Assembly: GCA_938048505.1 (NCBI GenBank) | Contig: CALIUX010000025.1 | Span: 1-8,762, forward strand | Direction of reading: 5' to 3' | Origin: an uncultured Pseudomonadales bacterium | GTDB lineage: Bacteria > Pseudomonadota > Gammaproteobacteria > Pseudomonadales > Cellvibrionaceae | DNA length: 8,762 bases | Shown here: positions 1 to 8,762 of the stretch, piece after piece | How the letters are laid out: each line of letters opens with the position of its first letter | How positions within the stretch are numbered: the first letter of the stretch is position 1 | Translations under genes and position numbers: made by a program | Notes under the pieces: generated by a model | Database searches by the model: none | What the model was told of the DNA's origin: nothing | Seen by the model: only the letters and a program-made list of their open reading frames with translations

Positions 1-908
1 GTATGGCTACCAATAGAAGTATTCACGATCACGCAATTAGGGCCAATATGCACACCATCCCCTAACACCACATCACCCTCGAACACACAATTCACGTCAA
101 TCACACAATCTACGCCGCATGTGAGCGTGCCGCGACAGTCAAAGCGTGTAGGGTCCAGTAACGTGACACCATCATCCATTAGGGCATTAGCTTGCTCTTG
201 TTGATAAATGCGCTCTAATTGCACCTGCTGTCGACGATTATTCACACCGAGAACTTCCCAAGTATGCTGAGGTTGTGCTGTTTCGATTGTAACGCCCTGA
301 TCAGCAGCCATGGCAATAATATCGGTCAAGTACAATTCACCTTGCGAATTGTTAGCCGTTAAATTCGGCAACCATTGCCTGAGGTGTCGGCTGTTAACTG
401 CCATAACACCCGTATTCACTTCCGTTATAGCCCTCTGGCTATCTGTTGCATCTTTATGTTCTACAATAGCCGTCACAGATTCATTGGTACGAACGATTCG
501 CCCATAGCCTGTTGGATCATCAAGATTAACTGTCAGTAAGCCCATACTATCGCTGCTGACTTTGCTTGCTAAGGCCTCTAACGTATTTTGCTGAATCAAC
601 GGCACATCACCGTACACAATGAGTGCAATACTCTCATCGGAAAGGTGTTCTAAAACTTGCAAAACGGCGTGTCCTGTGCCTTTTTGTTCAGCTTGTTCAA
701 CACTGTGGATATCTTTTTGATTAAAGTGTTGATTAACCTGATCGGCACCATGCCCAACAACCAAATGTATCGCTTGAGGCCTTAATTCTCGGGCTTTTTC
801 AACAACATGCTGTAAAAAGGGTTTTCCCGCTAAGCTGTGCATAACTTTGGGGGTAGATGATTTCATGCGCGTACCTTTGCCCGCAGCAAGAATGATTACT
901 TCTAACAT
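1..908 (-). CDS. glmU: Bifunctional GlmU: N-acetylglucosamine-1-phosphate uridyltransferase / glucosamine-1-phosphate acetyltransferase (3' part outside window)
   Basis: Cytoplasmic two-domain enzyme that acetylates glucosamine-1-phosphate and then couples the product to UTP, giving UDP-GlcNAc for peptidoglycan and LPS. I translated the minus strand from the ATG at 908 and it stays open for 302 codons to the window edge; E. coli GlmU has 456 residues, so about a third is missing. The N-terminal nucleotidyltransferase domain is complete: LAAGKGTRM at 7-15 with K21 in the UTP-binding loop, GTGH at 77-80, YGDVP at 99-103 (D101 matches the Mg-binding Asp105 of E. coli), EVNTG at 163-167, and GVNNR at 221-225 (N223 matches Asn227). 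From about residue 250 the first hexapeptide turns of the left-handed beta-helix appear (VIDVNCVFEGDVVLGDGVHIG). The acetyltransferase active site lies beyond the edge. The start is supported by TAGGAG about 6 nt upstream. It follows atpC on the same strand but lies behind an intrinsic terminator; no convincing promoter of its own was seen in the 108-nt gap. Confidence 0.97.
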   Translation of the reverse strand, partial: MLEVIILAAGKGTRMKSSTPKVMHSLAGKPFLQHVVEKARELRPQAIHLVVGHGADQVNQHFNQKDIHSVEQAEQKGTGHAVLQVLEHLSDESIALIVYGDVPLIQQNTLEALASKVSSDSMGLLTVNLDDPTGYGRIVRTNESVTAIVEHKDATDSQRAITEVNTGVMAVNSRHLRQWLPNLTANNSQGELYLTDIIAMAADQGVTIETAQPQHTWEVLGVNNRRQQVQLERIYQQEQANALMDDGVTLLDPTRFDCRGTLTCGVDCVIDVNCVFEGDVVLGDGVHIGPNCVIVNTSIGSH

Positions 909-966
909 ATTTTGCTCCTAATATAATGAGGTTACGGCCTTGTTTTATCTGTCTTTTTCTGTGCAT

Positions 967-994
967 AAAAAAAGGCAGCCGAAGCTACCTTTTT
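967..994 (-). terminator. Intrinsic terminator of the atp operon, UUCG-capped
   Basis: In mRNA sense the arm AAAGGTAGC (992-984) pairs with GCTGCCTTT (979-971) around a TTCG loop, and seven T residues (973-967) follow. The stem has 9 bp with one G-U wobble, extendable by two more A-U pairs. The loop closed by C-G is the unusually stable C(UUCG)G tetraloop. The wobble becomes a C-A mismatch on the opposite strand, so the element fits best in the direction of the operon. It starts 22 nt after the atpC stop and separates atpC from glmU. Confidence 0.9.
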
Positions 995-1016
995 AATTAA
1001 AACAACCACTGAACCG

Positions 1017-1439
1017 TTATTTTCCGGCATTTTTGCGAATAGCCTGCAAAGTACGTAACTGAGCAGCAGCTTCGGCTAACTGAATAGCCGCTTTGGAATA
1101 ATCCATCTCACCTGCTTGACTCAGCACTTGCTGTGCTTGCTTTTTCGCTTCTAAGGCACGTGTTTCGTCCATATCCCCTGCGCGTAAAGCGGCATCAGCC
1201 AGTACCGTTACGGCATGAGGCTGGATTTCGAGAAAACCACTATTAATGTAGTAGATTTCTTCTTCACCACCTTCTTTTTTAACGCGGATAGGGCCAGGTT
1301 TAAGCGATGTCAGTAATGGTGCATGCCCATGACACACACCAATATCACCTTCCGAAGCACTTGCAACAAGTAGCTCGACAGGCCCACTGAAAATTGAGTC
1401 TTCAGCGCTGACGATGTCACAATGAAGAGTCGTTGCCAT
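1017..1439 (-). CDS. atpC: F1 ATP synthase epsilon subunit
   Basis: Epsilon sits on the central stalk with gamma, contacts the c-ring and inhibits ATP hydrolysis through its C-terminal helices. The product has 140 residues against 139 in E. coli. The N-terminal beta-sandwich (about 1-85) begins [15 protein letters not shown], with the signature GHAPLLT at 38-44 and the conserved stretch [16 protein letters not shown] around 71-86. A helical hairpin (about 90-137, [10 protein letters not shown] then AEAAAQLR) follows. The proline usually preceding GHAPL (PGHAPLL in E. coli) is replaced by His37. The start is supported by AGGGGA about 7 nt before the ATG. It is the last gene of the operon, 64 nt after atpD and before the terminator. 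Confidence 0.98.
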   Translation of the reverse strand: MATTLHCDIVSAEDSIFSGPVELLVASASEGDIGVCHGHAPLLTSLKPGPIRVKKEGGEEEIYYINSGFLEIQPHAVTVLADAALRAGDMDETRALEAKKQAQQVLSQAGEMDYSKAAIQLAEAAAQLRTLQAIRKNAGK

Positions 1440-1490
1440 TTTCTATTCCCCTAACCTTGAGCTTTGAGTGAATGAAGCTATGAAGTAAAC

Positions 1491-2949
<1,459 letters not shown>

Positions 2950-2963
2950 TTACGCAGGGGTTG

Positions 2964-2984
2964 GGCAGCCTTTAAACCGCTGCC
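2964..2984 (-). promoter_or_regulatory. Hairpin around the atpG stop codon
   Basis: GGCAGC (2984-2979 in mRNA sense) can pair with GCTGCC (2969-2964) over a 9-nt loop that contains the atpG stop codon. The stem is 6 bp and GC-rich with no U-tract after it. It is the weakest by length of the intercistronic hairpins in this operon and partly lies in coding sequence (the alanine-rich C-terminus), so chance is possible. Confidence 0.3.
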
Positions 2985-3832
2985 GCACCACTCACAATTT
3001 CAGAAAGCTCTTGGGTAATCGCGGCTTGACGGGCTTTGTTGTACACAAGCTTCAAGTCGTCGATCAAGTTACCGGCGTTATCGGTTGCAGCTTTCATAGC
3101 GACCATTCGAGCCGCTTGTTCACAAGCACCGTTTTCAACGACCGCCTGATAAACCTGGCTTTCGATGTAACGTATGAGTAGGCCATCTAACAATTCACGT
3201 GCTTCAGGCTCGTAAATGTAGTCCCACGAATGTTTTAATTGGTCGTCGGTATCCGCTTCAAGCGGCAATAACTGCTTGACAGACGGGGCTTGAGTCATCG
3301 TATTGACGAACTCGTTACCAACTAAAAATAACTTATCAATTCTGCCTTCGGTAAATGCATCAAGCACCGCTTTAATGCTACCAATCAGGCTCTCGATACT
3401 CGGCTCTTCACCGATATCACGCACAGAGGCTACAACGTTTCCGCCAACGCTTTTGAAAAATGCGCTCGCTTTAGCGCCAATCAAACAAAATTCTGATTGA
3501 ACACCTTTATCAGCCCATGCCTTACTGCTGGCAACGGCTTGCTTAAAAACGTTTATGTTCAAGCCACCACACAAACCTCGATCACTCGATACCACGATAT
3601 AACCGACACGTTTTACTTCACGCTCTTGCAAGTAAACATGCTTATATTCAGGGTTTGCATTGGCAATATGACCTACCACACTGCGCATACTCTGCGCATA
3701 GGGTTTGCCTTTTTCCATGCGGTCTTGTGCTTTACGCATCTTACTCGCCGCAACCATTTGCATGGCATTGGTGATTTTTTGCGTATTGGTAATACTCCCA
3801 ATTTGGGTACGTATCTCTTTTCCGCTGGCCAT
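2972..3832 (-). CDS. atpG: F1 ATP synthase gamma subunit (central stalk)
   Basis: Gamma is the rotor shaft that turns inside the alpha3beta3 hexamer and links it to the c-ring. The product has 286 residues (287 in E. coli). The N-terminal helix of the coiled coil is clear ([20 protein letters not shown] at 5-24, then [12 protein letters not shown]). The middle Rossmann-like domain has [11 protein letters not shown] at 82-92. The C-terminal helix carries the family signature, [20 protein letters not shown] at 238-257, then [25 protein letters not shown] to the end. The ATG has GGAG 5 nt upstream. It lies between atpA (65-nt gap, containing a strong hairpin) and atpD (67-nt gap). Confidence 0.99.
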   Translation of the reverse strand: MASGKEIRTQIGSITNTQKITNAMQMVAASKMRKAQDRMEKGKPYAQSMRSVVGHIANANPEYKHVYLQEREVKRVGYIVVSSDRGLCGGLNINVFKQAVASSKAWADKGVQSEFCLIGAKASAFFKSVGGNVVASVRDIGEEPSIESLIGSIKAVLDAFTEGRIDKLFLVGNEFVNTMTQAPSVKQLLPLEADTDDQLKHSWDYIYEPEARELLDGLLIRYIESQVYQAVVENGACEQAARMVAMKAATDNAGNLIDDLKLVYNKARQAAITQELSEIVSGAAAV

Positions 3833-3849
3833 GTTATCTCCGCAGTTTA

Positions 3850-3871
3850 GGAAGCCACCAGAGTAGCTTCC
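3850..3871 (-). promoter_or_regulatory. Strong hairpin in the atpA-atpG spacer
   Basis: In mRNA sense GGAAGC pairs with GCTTCC and the pairing continues through U-G, A-U and C-G, giving a 9-bp stem with one wobble and a TCTG loop. The wobble is a C-A mismatch on the other strand, as in the operon terminator, so selection on the transcript is plausible. Six U residues precede rather than follow the stem, so it is not an intrinsic terminator in this direction. It lies 27 nt after the atpA stop and just before the atpG Shine-Dalgarno. A likely role is mRNA processing or stability (inference). Confidence 0.55.
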
Positions 3872-3882
3872 AAAAAAGGTTT

Positions 3883-3909
3883 ACCAAGTCTGCCGGATCA
3901 CCAAGTCTG
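3883..3909 (-). repeat. 10-bp direct repeat of the atpA 3' end
   Basis: CAGACTTGGT occurs at 3909-3900 (minus strand), where it encodes the last residues Gln-Thr-Trp and the first base of the TGA stop. It recurs exactly at 3892-3883, 17 bp later and outside the gene. The following two bases are GA and AA, so both copies are followed by a stop triplet. The 17-bp period puts the second copy in a different frame. Confidence 0.8.
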
Positions 3910-5442
3910 AGTAGACTTAAAGGTCTCAAGACCTTTTTTGATGCCTTGCTCGATATCGTCGTTATAACCGCCAGTGCTATTGATGGTGTTCATCAACTCT
4001 GCACATTCGCTGTTAAAGTAAGATAAGAGCGCAGATTCAAAGTCGCCAATTTTGTTGACTTCGATATCTTTTAAGAAACCTTCGTTAGCGGCATACAACA
4101 CAACACCCATTTCAGCAATGGATTGCGGTGTATATTGCTTTTGCTTCATCAGCTCTGTTACACGCTCACCGTGCTCAAGCTGTGCTTTGGTTGCTTCATC
4201 AAGATCCGAAGCAAACTGCGAGAAAGCAGCCAGTTCACGGTATTGCGCCAATGCAGTACGAATACCACCAGAGAGCTTCTTAACCACTTTGGTCTGTGCA
4301 GAACCCCCTACACGCGATACAGAAATACCCGCGTTCATTGCAGGACGAATACCGGCGTTAAACAAGCTAGTTTCTAAGAAGATCTGACCATCGGTAATCG
4401 AAATCACGTTAGTCGGTACGAATGCTGATACATCGCCCGCTTGTGTTTCAATAATCGGTAAGGCTGTTAATGAACCTGTCTGACCTTTTACTTCACCGTT
4501 GGTAAACTGCTCTACGTAGTCAGCATTCACACGTGAGGCACGCTCAAGTAAACGCGAATGCAAATAGAAAACATCACCAGGGTATGCTTCACGACCCGGT
4601 GGGCGCTTAAGCAATAGTGAGATCTGACGATAGGCCCAAGCTTGCTTAGTCAAATCATCATAGATGATCAAAGCATCTTCACCGCGATCACGGAAGTACT
4701 CACCCATTGTACAGCCACCAAATGGTGCCAAAAACTGCATAGCAGCAGGGTCAGACGCCGTAGCCGCCACAACAATGGTGTGATCCATCGCGCCGTGCTC
4801 TTCAAGCTTGCGTACAACCGCAGCAACAGAAGAAGCTTTTTGGCCAACAGCAACATAGATACACTTAATGCCTGTACCTTTTTGGTTGATGATGGCATCT
4901 ACCGCAACGGCTGTTTTACCCGTTTGGCGATCACCAATAATCAACTCACGCTGGCCACGACCAACGGGTACCATCGCATCGATCGCTTTAAGACCTAATT
5001 GAACAGGCTGATCAACGGATTGGCGCGCAATAACGCCCGGTGCAATTTTTTCAATCGCATCGGTCTTGCCACTGTTGATTGGACCTTTACCATCAATAGG
5101 GTTACCCAGTGCATCAACAACGCGACCTAAAAGCTCTTCGCCTACCGGCACTTCTAGGATACGGCCTGTACACTTACAAGTTTGACCTTCAGCAACACCT
5201 TTATAATCACCCAGCACAACAGCACCAACGCTGTCTTGCTCAAGGTTCAAGGCAATACCAAAAACACCACCTTCAAATTCGATCATTTCGCCATACATAG
5301 CGTCGGCTAGACCGTGAATGCGGATAATACCGTCAGTAACCGAGACAATTGTGCCCTCGTTCTGAGCGGTTGTTGCAACGTCGAGACTATCGATACGTTG
5401 CTTAATAATTTCACTGATTTCAGAAGGATTCAGCTGCTGCAT
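3898..5442 (-). CDS. atpA: F1 ATP synthase alpha subunit
   Basis: Alpha alternates with beta in the F1 hexamer, binds non-catalytic nucleotide and supplies the arginine finger to the beta site. The product has 514 residues (513 in E. coli). The beta-barrel domain covers about 1-95 ([16 protein letters not shown] at 30-45). Walker A GDRQTGKT is at 170-177 with K176. [15 protein letters not shown] at 258-272 contains the Walker B strand. [21 protein letters not shown] runs from 282. [12 protein letters not shown] at 374-385 carries the arginine finger R377. The C-terminal helical domain ends FKSTQTW, as the E. coli FKATQSW. The N-terminal helix [17 protein letters not shown] that binds delta is intact. 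The ATG is preceded by GAGGA at 8 nt. It lies 44 nt after atpH. Confidence 0.99.
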   Translation of the reverse strand: MQQLNPSEISEIIKQRIDSLDVATTAQNEGTIVSVTDGIIRIHGLADAMYGEMIEFEGGVFGIALNLEQDSVGAVVLGDYKGVAEGQTCKCTGRILEVPVGEELLGRVVDALGNPIDGKGPINSGKTDAIEKIAPGVIARQSVDQPVQLGLKAIDAMVPVGRGQRELIIGDRQTGKTAVAVDAIINQKGTGIKCIYVAVGQKASSVAAVVRKLEEHGAMDHTIVVAATASDPAAMQFLAPFGGCTMGEYFRDRGEDALIIYDDLTKQAWAYRQISLLLKRPPGREAYPGDVFYLHSRLLERASRVNADYVEQFTNGEVKGQTGSLTALPIIETQAGDVSAFVPTNVISITDGQIFLETSLFNAGIRPAMNAGISVSRVGGSAQTKVVKKLSGGIRTALAQYRELAAFSQFASDLDEATKAQLEHGERVTELMKQKQYTPQSIAEMGVVLYAANEGFLKDIEVNKIGDFESALLSYFNSECAELMNTINSTGGYNDDIEQGIKKGLETFKSTQTW

Positions 5443-5457
5443 GCTCTAATTCCTCAT

Positions 5458-5479
5458 TCCTGACGCAAAACGTTCAGGA
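5458..5479 (-). promoter_or_regulatory. Hairpin in the atpH-atpA spacer
   Basis: In mRNA sense TCCTGA (5479-5474) pairs with TCAGGA (5463-5458). With one bulged A, two further C-G/G-C pairs form, leaving a TTTTG loop. It begins 7 nt after the atpH stop and ends just upstream of the atpA Shine-Dalgarno GAGGA (5455-5451), so folding could influence initiation on atpA. The same spacer holds a near-perfect 8-bp tandem repeat (GTTCAGGA then GTTCAGG on the plus strand, 5472-5486). Function is inferred only. Confidence 0.35.
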
Positions 5480-5486
5480 GTTCAGG

Positions 5487-6023
5487 TTATGAGTTCATGG
5501 TATCAGCCAATTGGGCCAAGCGGCCTTTGACTGATCCATCGATTACGGTATCGCCCGCACGAATAACGGCGCCACCTATTAAACTCTCGTCTAGCTTACC
5601 TTCGAGCGTTACAGAACGTTCGAGCTTTTTCGTTAATGCTGCAATCAACTGGTCTTGAATCTGCGGAGAGATTGCAAAGGCCGTTGTGATTTCAACACTA
5701 ACCGATTTTTCAAGCTGAGCTTTAAGATCGAGAAATAGGGTTTGAATATATGGCAATAAAGCCAAACGCTTATTTTCGGCGAGGACACTAATAAAGTTGT
5801 TGAACTGACGGTTCAACGCGCTACCACACGTCTCGGCAAACGCAGCACTTTTTTGTGCTGCCGTTAAACCAGGCGCGGCGAGCAACTGCTTAATTTTCGG
5901 CTCCCCAACAATAGCGGCTGCTACGGCTAGGCCTTCTGCCCACTCAGCGAGTTGGCTATTGGATCGAGCCGCGTCAAAAGCAGCGCGAGCATAAGGGCGT
6001 GCGAGTGTCATAAGTTCTGCCAT
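5487..6023 (-). CDS. atpH: F1 ATP synthase delta subunit
   Basis: Delta caps the alpha3beta3 hexamer and ties it to the b-subunit stalk. The product has 178 residues (177 in E. coli). The N-terminal helical bundle starts with the family's RPYARAAF at 9-16. The C-terminal part ends with the family signature LIGGAVIRAGDTVIDGSVKG at 148-167 followed by RLAQLADTM. The start ATG follows AGAGG at 5 nt, which lies directly after the atpF stop. The atpF-atpH gap is only 12 nt, so translational coupling with the b subunit is likely. Confidence 0.98.
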   Translation of the reverse strand: MAELMTLARPYARAAFDAARSNSQLAEWAEGLAVAAAIVGEPKIKQLLAAPGLTAAQKSAAFAETCGSALNRQFNNFISVLAENKRLALLPYIQTLFLDLKAQLEKSVSVEITTAFAISPQIQDQLIAALTKKLERSVTLEGKLDESLIGGAVIRAGDTVIDGSVKGRLAQLADTMNS

Positions 6024-6035
6024 AACGACCTCTGC

Positions 6036-6506
6036 TTATAGCTCGGCAGCTAGTTTGTTGAGCATGGCGCTATGCGCTGTTGCATCGACACTGCTACCTA
6101 GAATTTTCTCGGCACCAGCCACCGCTAAAACAGACACCTTGCTACGAAGTTCTTCGCGAGCTTGACTCACCTCACGATCAACTTCTGCTGAAGCAGCCGC
6201 TTTAATGCGATCGGCTTCTGTTACAGCCTGCTCTTTCGCTTCGTCTACAATTTGTGCCGCACGCTTGTTAGCTTGCTCCACAATGACAGAAGCTTGCTCT
6301 TTCGCTTTGTTCAGCGCTTCGTCTGCCTGCGCTTTGGCAAGCTCTAGATCTTTATCGGCCTTTTCAGCGTCTTCAAGACCTTTAGCAATTTTTTGCTCAC
6401 GTGCTTCCATTACACCCAAAAGTGCAGGCCACACATATTTCATGCAAAATAAAATAAAGGCTATAAAGGTGATCGACTGGCCGATTAACGTTAGGTTGAT
6501 ATTCAC
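6036..6506 (-). CDS. atpF: Fo ATP synthase b subunit (peripheral stalk)
   Basis: The b subunit forms the peripheral stator stalk as a dimer, anchored in the membrane and bound to delta. The product has 156 residues, exactly the E. coli length. A single N-terminal membrane helix (about 5-27, ending CMKYVWP) is followed by R36 and then a long charged, alanine-rich coiled coil (about 34-125). The C-terminal delta-binding part ([17 protein letters not shown]) closes the protein. The start is GTG rather than ATG: the alignment with E. coli b (MNLNATILGQ versus [10 protein letters not shown]) and an AAGGGG Shine-Dalgarno 7 nt upstream both support it. There is no close ATG in frame. It lies between atpE (50-nt gap) and atpH (12-nt gap). 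Confidence 0.98.
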   Translation of the reverse strand: MNINLTLIGQSITFIAFILFCMKYVWPALLGVMEAREQKIAKGLEDAEKADKDLELAKAQADEALNKAKEQASVIVEQANKRAAQIVDEAKEQAVTEADRIKAAASAEVDREVSQAREELRSKVSVLAVAGAEKILGSSVDATAHSAMLNKLAAEL

Positions 6507-6513
6507 ACCAACA

Positions 6514-6519
6514 CCCCTT
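6514..6519 (-). promoter_or_regulatory. Ribosome binding site fixing the atpF GTG start
   Basis: AAGGGG on the minus strand lies 7 nt before the GTG at 6506. With no alternative ATG near the protein's conserved N-terminus, this site decides the start in favour of GTG. Confidence 0.75.
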
Positions 6520-6522
6520 GCG

Positions 6523-6850
<328 letters not shown>

Positions 6851-6854
6851 CTGT

Positions 6855-6882
6855 TTTATATGCGAATTCGATATTGGCTCAA
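6855..6882 (-). promoter_or_regulatory. Possible internal promoter ahead of atpE
   Basis: On the minus strand TTGAGC (6882-6877, four of six consensus bases) is followed after 16 bp by TATAAA (6860-6855, five of six). A start near 6848 would give a leader of about 45 nt containing the U-rich stretch and the atpE Shine-Dalgarno. It lies in the 89-nt atpB-atpE spacer, the longest inside the operon. Chance matches of this quality are common in AT-rich DNA, so confidence is low. Confidence 0.3.
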
Positions 6883-6888
6883 TGTCGA
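6868..6888 (-). promoter_or_regulatory. Imperfect hairpin after the atpB stop codon
   Basis: In mRNA sense TCGA-C-ATTG (6888-6880) pairs with CAAT-A-TCGA (6876-6868) around a 3-nt AGC loop: four pairs, one C-A mismatch, four pairs. It begins 3 nt after the atpB stop. It overlaps the -35 of the possible internal promoter, so the two readings compete. It is less stable than the hairpins at the atpD and atpA ends. Confidence 0.3.
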
Positions 6889-6891
6889 TGC

Positions 6892-7821
<930 letters not shown>

Positions 7822-7853
7822 TCAAAAGTTAAAAAACGTTTACGCTCAAAAAC

Positions 7854-8234
7854 TTATATTTTTGAGTCGCCATGGTCTTTGCTGACAAACATCGCAACCA
7901 CTGCTACATGTGCGGGAATCATCAAGCAAAAACCAACAAACAGGGCCACTGCATTCAATGGCTTAATAAAAACAAAAGCTAACGCAAAACCCGTGGCCAT
8001 CAGAACAAATTTATTTGCTTGACCACGATAAAAGGAGCCAACCACTGACGAAGCACACGCCTTGCCTTGGTAACGAAATGCCATCAAGGTGAAATAAAGG
8101 GTTGGCAATGTGAAGATCAAGCAACCAACCAGTACCGATTGCACTACAACAGCACCCCAAGCGAATGCACCAAGGCATAACAACGCCGTAGAAAGCATTG
8201 AGCCGAGCAAAACAGCAAAAAAGGGCCTATACAC
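7854..8234 (-). CDS. atpI: ATP synthase subunit I (AtpI, assembly factor)
   Basis: AtpI is a small inner-membrane protein encoded first in many atp operons, thought to help assemble the c-ring. The product has 126 residues, normal for the family, with four hydrophobic segments (about 5-26, 29-52, 74-93, 96-117). Family landmarks are TLYFTLMAFRYQGK at 45-58, SFYRGQANKF at 67-76 and FIKPLNAVALF at 89-99. The family is poorly conserved, so the call rests on these patches and on position directly before atpB. The start is uncertain: GTG at 8234 is the first possible codon after an in-frame TGA, preceded only by a weak, close GGTGA. The next candidates are TTG at codon 9 and ATG at codon 13, which would cut into the first membrane segment. 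It lies 47 nt before atpB and about 75 nt after the predicted transcription start. Confidence 0.9.
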   Translation of the reverse strand: MYRPFFAVLLGSMLSTALLCLGAFAWGAVVVQSVLVGCLIFTLPTLYFTLMAFRYQGKACASSVVGSFYRGQANKFVLMATGFALAFVFIKPLNAVALFVGFCLMIPAHVAVVAMFVSKDHGDSKI

Positions 8235-8317
8235 ACATCACCAAAATCGCGCTACAACTGTGCATAATTAGCGATAATGATTCGCTTTCGCACATTCCGA
8301 AGCTTCAAAACGGCGCG

Positions 8318-8346
8318 ATTATAGAGTCTATAGACTTAGCCTTCAA
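8318..8346 (-). promoter_or_regulatory. Main atp operon promoter (sigma70 type)
   Basis: On the minus strand TTGAAG (8346-8341, four of six consensus bases) is followed after exactly 17 bp by a perfect TATAAT (8323-8318). Transcription would start near 8311, giving an atpI leader of about 75 nt. The discriminator after the -10 is CGCGCCG, very GC-rich, a trait of promoters that respond to growth rate and ppGpp. The spacer contains a perfect 12-bp palindrome AGTCTATAGACT (8325-8336). Confidence 0.75.
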
Positions 8347-8510
8347 TGACTATAGCTGCCTTTACGATGTTTGACGCGCTAATCGTCTTTACCCGACGGA
8401 AGGAAAAACAGATCACTGACACATTAAAAAGCGGCATTTTGAACTAAGATTCGTCATTCAAGACTAATCCTGAATGTATTAGTGCCTATGAGTGATGAAA
8501 AGGCACGAGA

Positions 8511-8678
8511 ATGTGTTTCTTGAGCATAAAACAGCGCATTATTGTGAGTGAGGCTGATACTTATCCCTTTGATTTGGTACAAAAGATAACAATTCTCACT
8601 ATGAAGCATTTGCTAGGATGTATACAAATTACCCAACTTAAGTTAGAAATTGCGACAAATTTCTGTTTTGAGTGGTAG
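8511..8678 (+). CDS. Possible small ORF of 55 residues, unknown, divergent from atp
   Basis: An ATG at 8511 on the plus strand opens a 55-codon frame ending in TAG at 8676-8678, beginning MCFLSIKQRIIVSEADTYPF. AAAGG lies 7 nt upstream, an acceptable spacing. I recognise no motif, signal peptide or membrane segment, and an open frame of this length is expected by chance in AT-rich DNA. It is listed because it is the longest frame in an otherwise empty stretch; it is probably not a gene. Confidence 0.12.
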   Translation: MCFLSIKQRIIVSEADTYPFDLVQKITILTMKHLLGCIQITQLKLEIATNFCFEW

Positions 8679-8712
8679 TAAAAGCGCAGTATCTCACGCA
8701 CAATATGAATCA

Positions 8713-8748
8713 GCTAAATTTAGCGTCATTTAGTTCGTATGGACGCTA
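8713..8748. repeat. Overlapping palindrome and inverted repeat near the window edge
   Basis: The perfect 12-bp palindrome GCTAAATTTAGC (8713-8724) shares bases with the left arm of a second inverted repeat, TAGCGTC (8721-8727) and GACGCTA (8742-8748), with a 14-nt loop. The two structures are mutually exclusive. No U-tract follows. It could be a protein-binding site or the end of a neighbouring transcription unit beyond the window. Confidence 0.4.
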
Positions 8749-8762
8749 CACATCACGCTTAA

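Larger units (their letters stand above)
8235..8762. other. Region upstream of atpI without a recognisable gene
   Basis: All six frames are broken by frequent stops; nothing resembles ParA, ParB or MnmG/RsmG, which often precede atpI in gammaproteobacteria. It holds the operon promoter, one exact DnaA-box-like 9-mer (8259-8267) and several inverted repeats: ACTAAT/ATTAGT at 8463-8483, GTGCCT/AGGCAC at 8482-8506, AGAAATT/AATTTCT at 8645-8664, the palindrome GCTAAATTTAGC at 8713-8724 and TAGCGTC/GACGCTA at 8721-8748. None is followed by a U-tract that would make a terminator. Confidence 0.7.

Noticed and set aside
1..908. Frameshift or truncation in glmU
   Set aside because: The frame is open without interruption from 908 to the edge and motifs are evenly spaced as in E. 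coli; it is incomplete only because the window ends.
3850..3871. Intrinsic terminator between atpA and atpG
   Set aside because: The U-run precedes the stem in the direction of transcription instead of following it, and atpG and later genes must be expressed from the same operon.
4642..4998. 118-codon plus-strand open frame opposite atpA (others of similar kind at 3497-3850 and 6205-6534)
   Set aside because: They lie antisense to strongly conserved genes, have no ribosome site or recognisable protein features, and are side effects of the codon use of the real genes.
8272..8598. Fur-box-like sequences (GATAATGAT at 8273-8281, GATAACAATTCTC at 8585-8597)
   Set aside because: Only about 10-11 of 14 positions fit the 15-bp consensus; such matches are common in AT-rich intergenic DNA and there is no iron-related gene here.
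8721..8748. Integron attC-like site
   Set aside because: The arms TAGCGTC/GACGCTA lack the GTTRRRY core and paired inner boxes, and no integron cassette or integrase is present.
8235..8762. Remnant of parB or another gene upstream of atpI
   Set aside because: Translating the region in all frames gave only short, stop-rich peptides with no ParB-like C-terminus.

Overview
The window is a complete F-type ATP synthase (atp) operon of a proteobacterium, read on the minus strand, followed by the 5' two thirds of glmU. The gene order in the direction of transcription is atpI-atpB-atpE-atpF-atpH-atpA-atpG-atpD-atpC, then an intrinsic terminator, then glmU, which runs off the left edge. The atp-then-glmU order, subunit lengths close to those of E. 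coli, and an AtpB N-terminus resembling Pseudomonas (YIQHHLQN near the start) point to a gammaproteobacterium. The moderately AT-leaning composition and a short insert in the beta subunit suggest a non-enteric, possibly marine lineage. I cannot name a genus.

Right to left: 8235-8762 has no recognisable gene but holds a strong sigma70-type promoter (-35 TTGAAG, 17-bp spacer, -10 TATAAT, GC-rich discriminator) about 75 nt upstream of atpI. Then come atpI (assembly factor), atpB (a), atpE (c) and atpF (b), which make the membrane Fo sector and peripheral stalk. They are followed by atpH (delta), atpA (alpha), atpG (gamma), atpD (beta) and atpC (epsilon), which make the F1 sector. All catalytic and proton-path residues that I can place are present: AtpB R235, AtpE D58, the Walker A motifs of alpha and beta, beta E180 and the alpha arginine finger R377. 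No gene is broken. After atpC, a hairpin with a C(UUCG)G tetraloop and a U-tract separates the operon from glmU, whose product makes UDP-N-acetylglucosamine for cell-wall synthesis.

This is core housekeeping DNA. I found no mobile element, CRISPR array, RNA gene or novel system. What deserves a second look is regulatory: mRNA-sense hairpins at seven of the nine gene junctions, several enclosing a stop codon; a U-rich leader and a possible internal promoter ahead of atpE; a perfect palindrome inside the operon promoter; a 10-bp repeat of the last atpA codons just after its stop; and an atpB start with no Shine-Dalgarno sequence.
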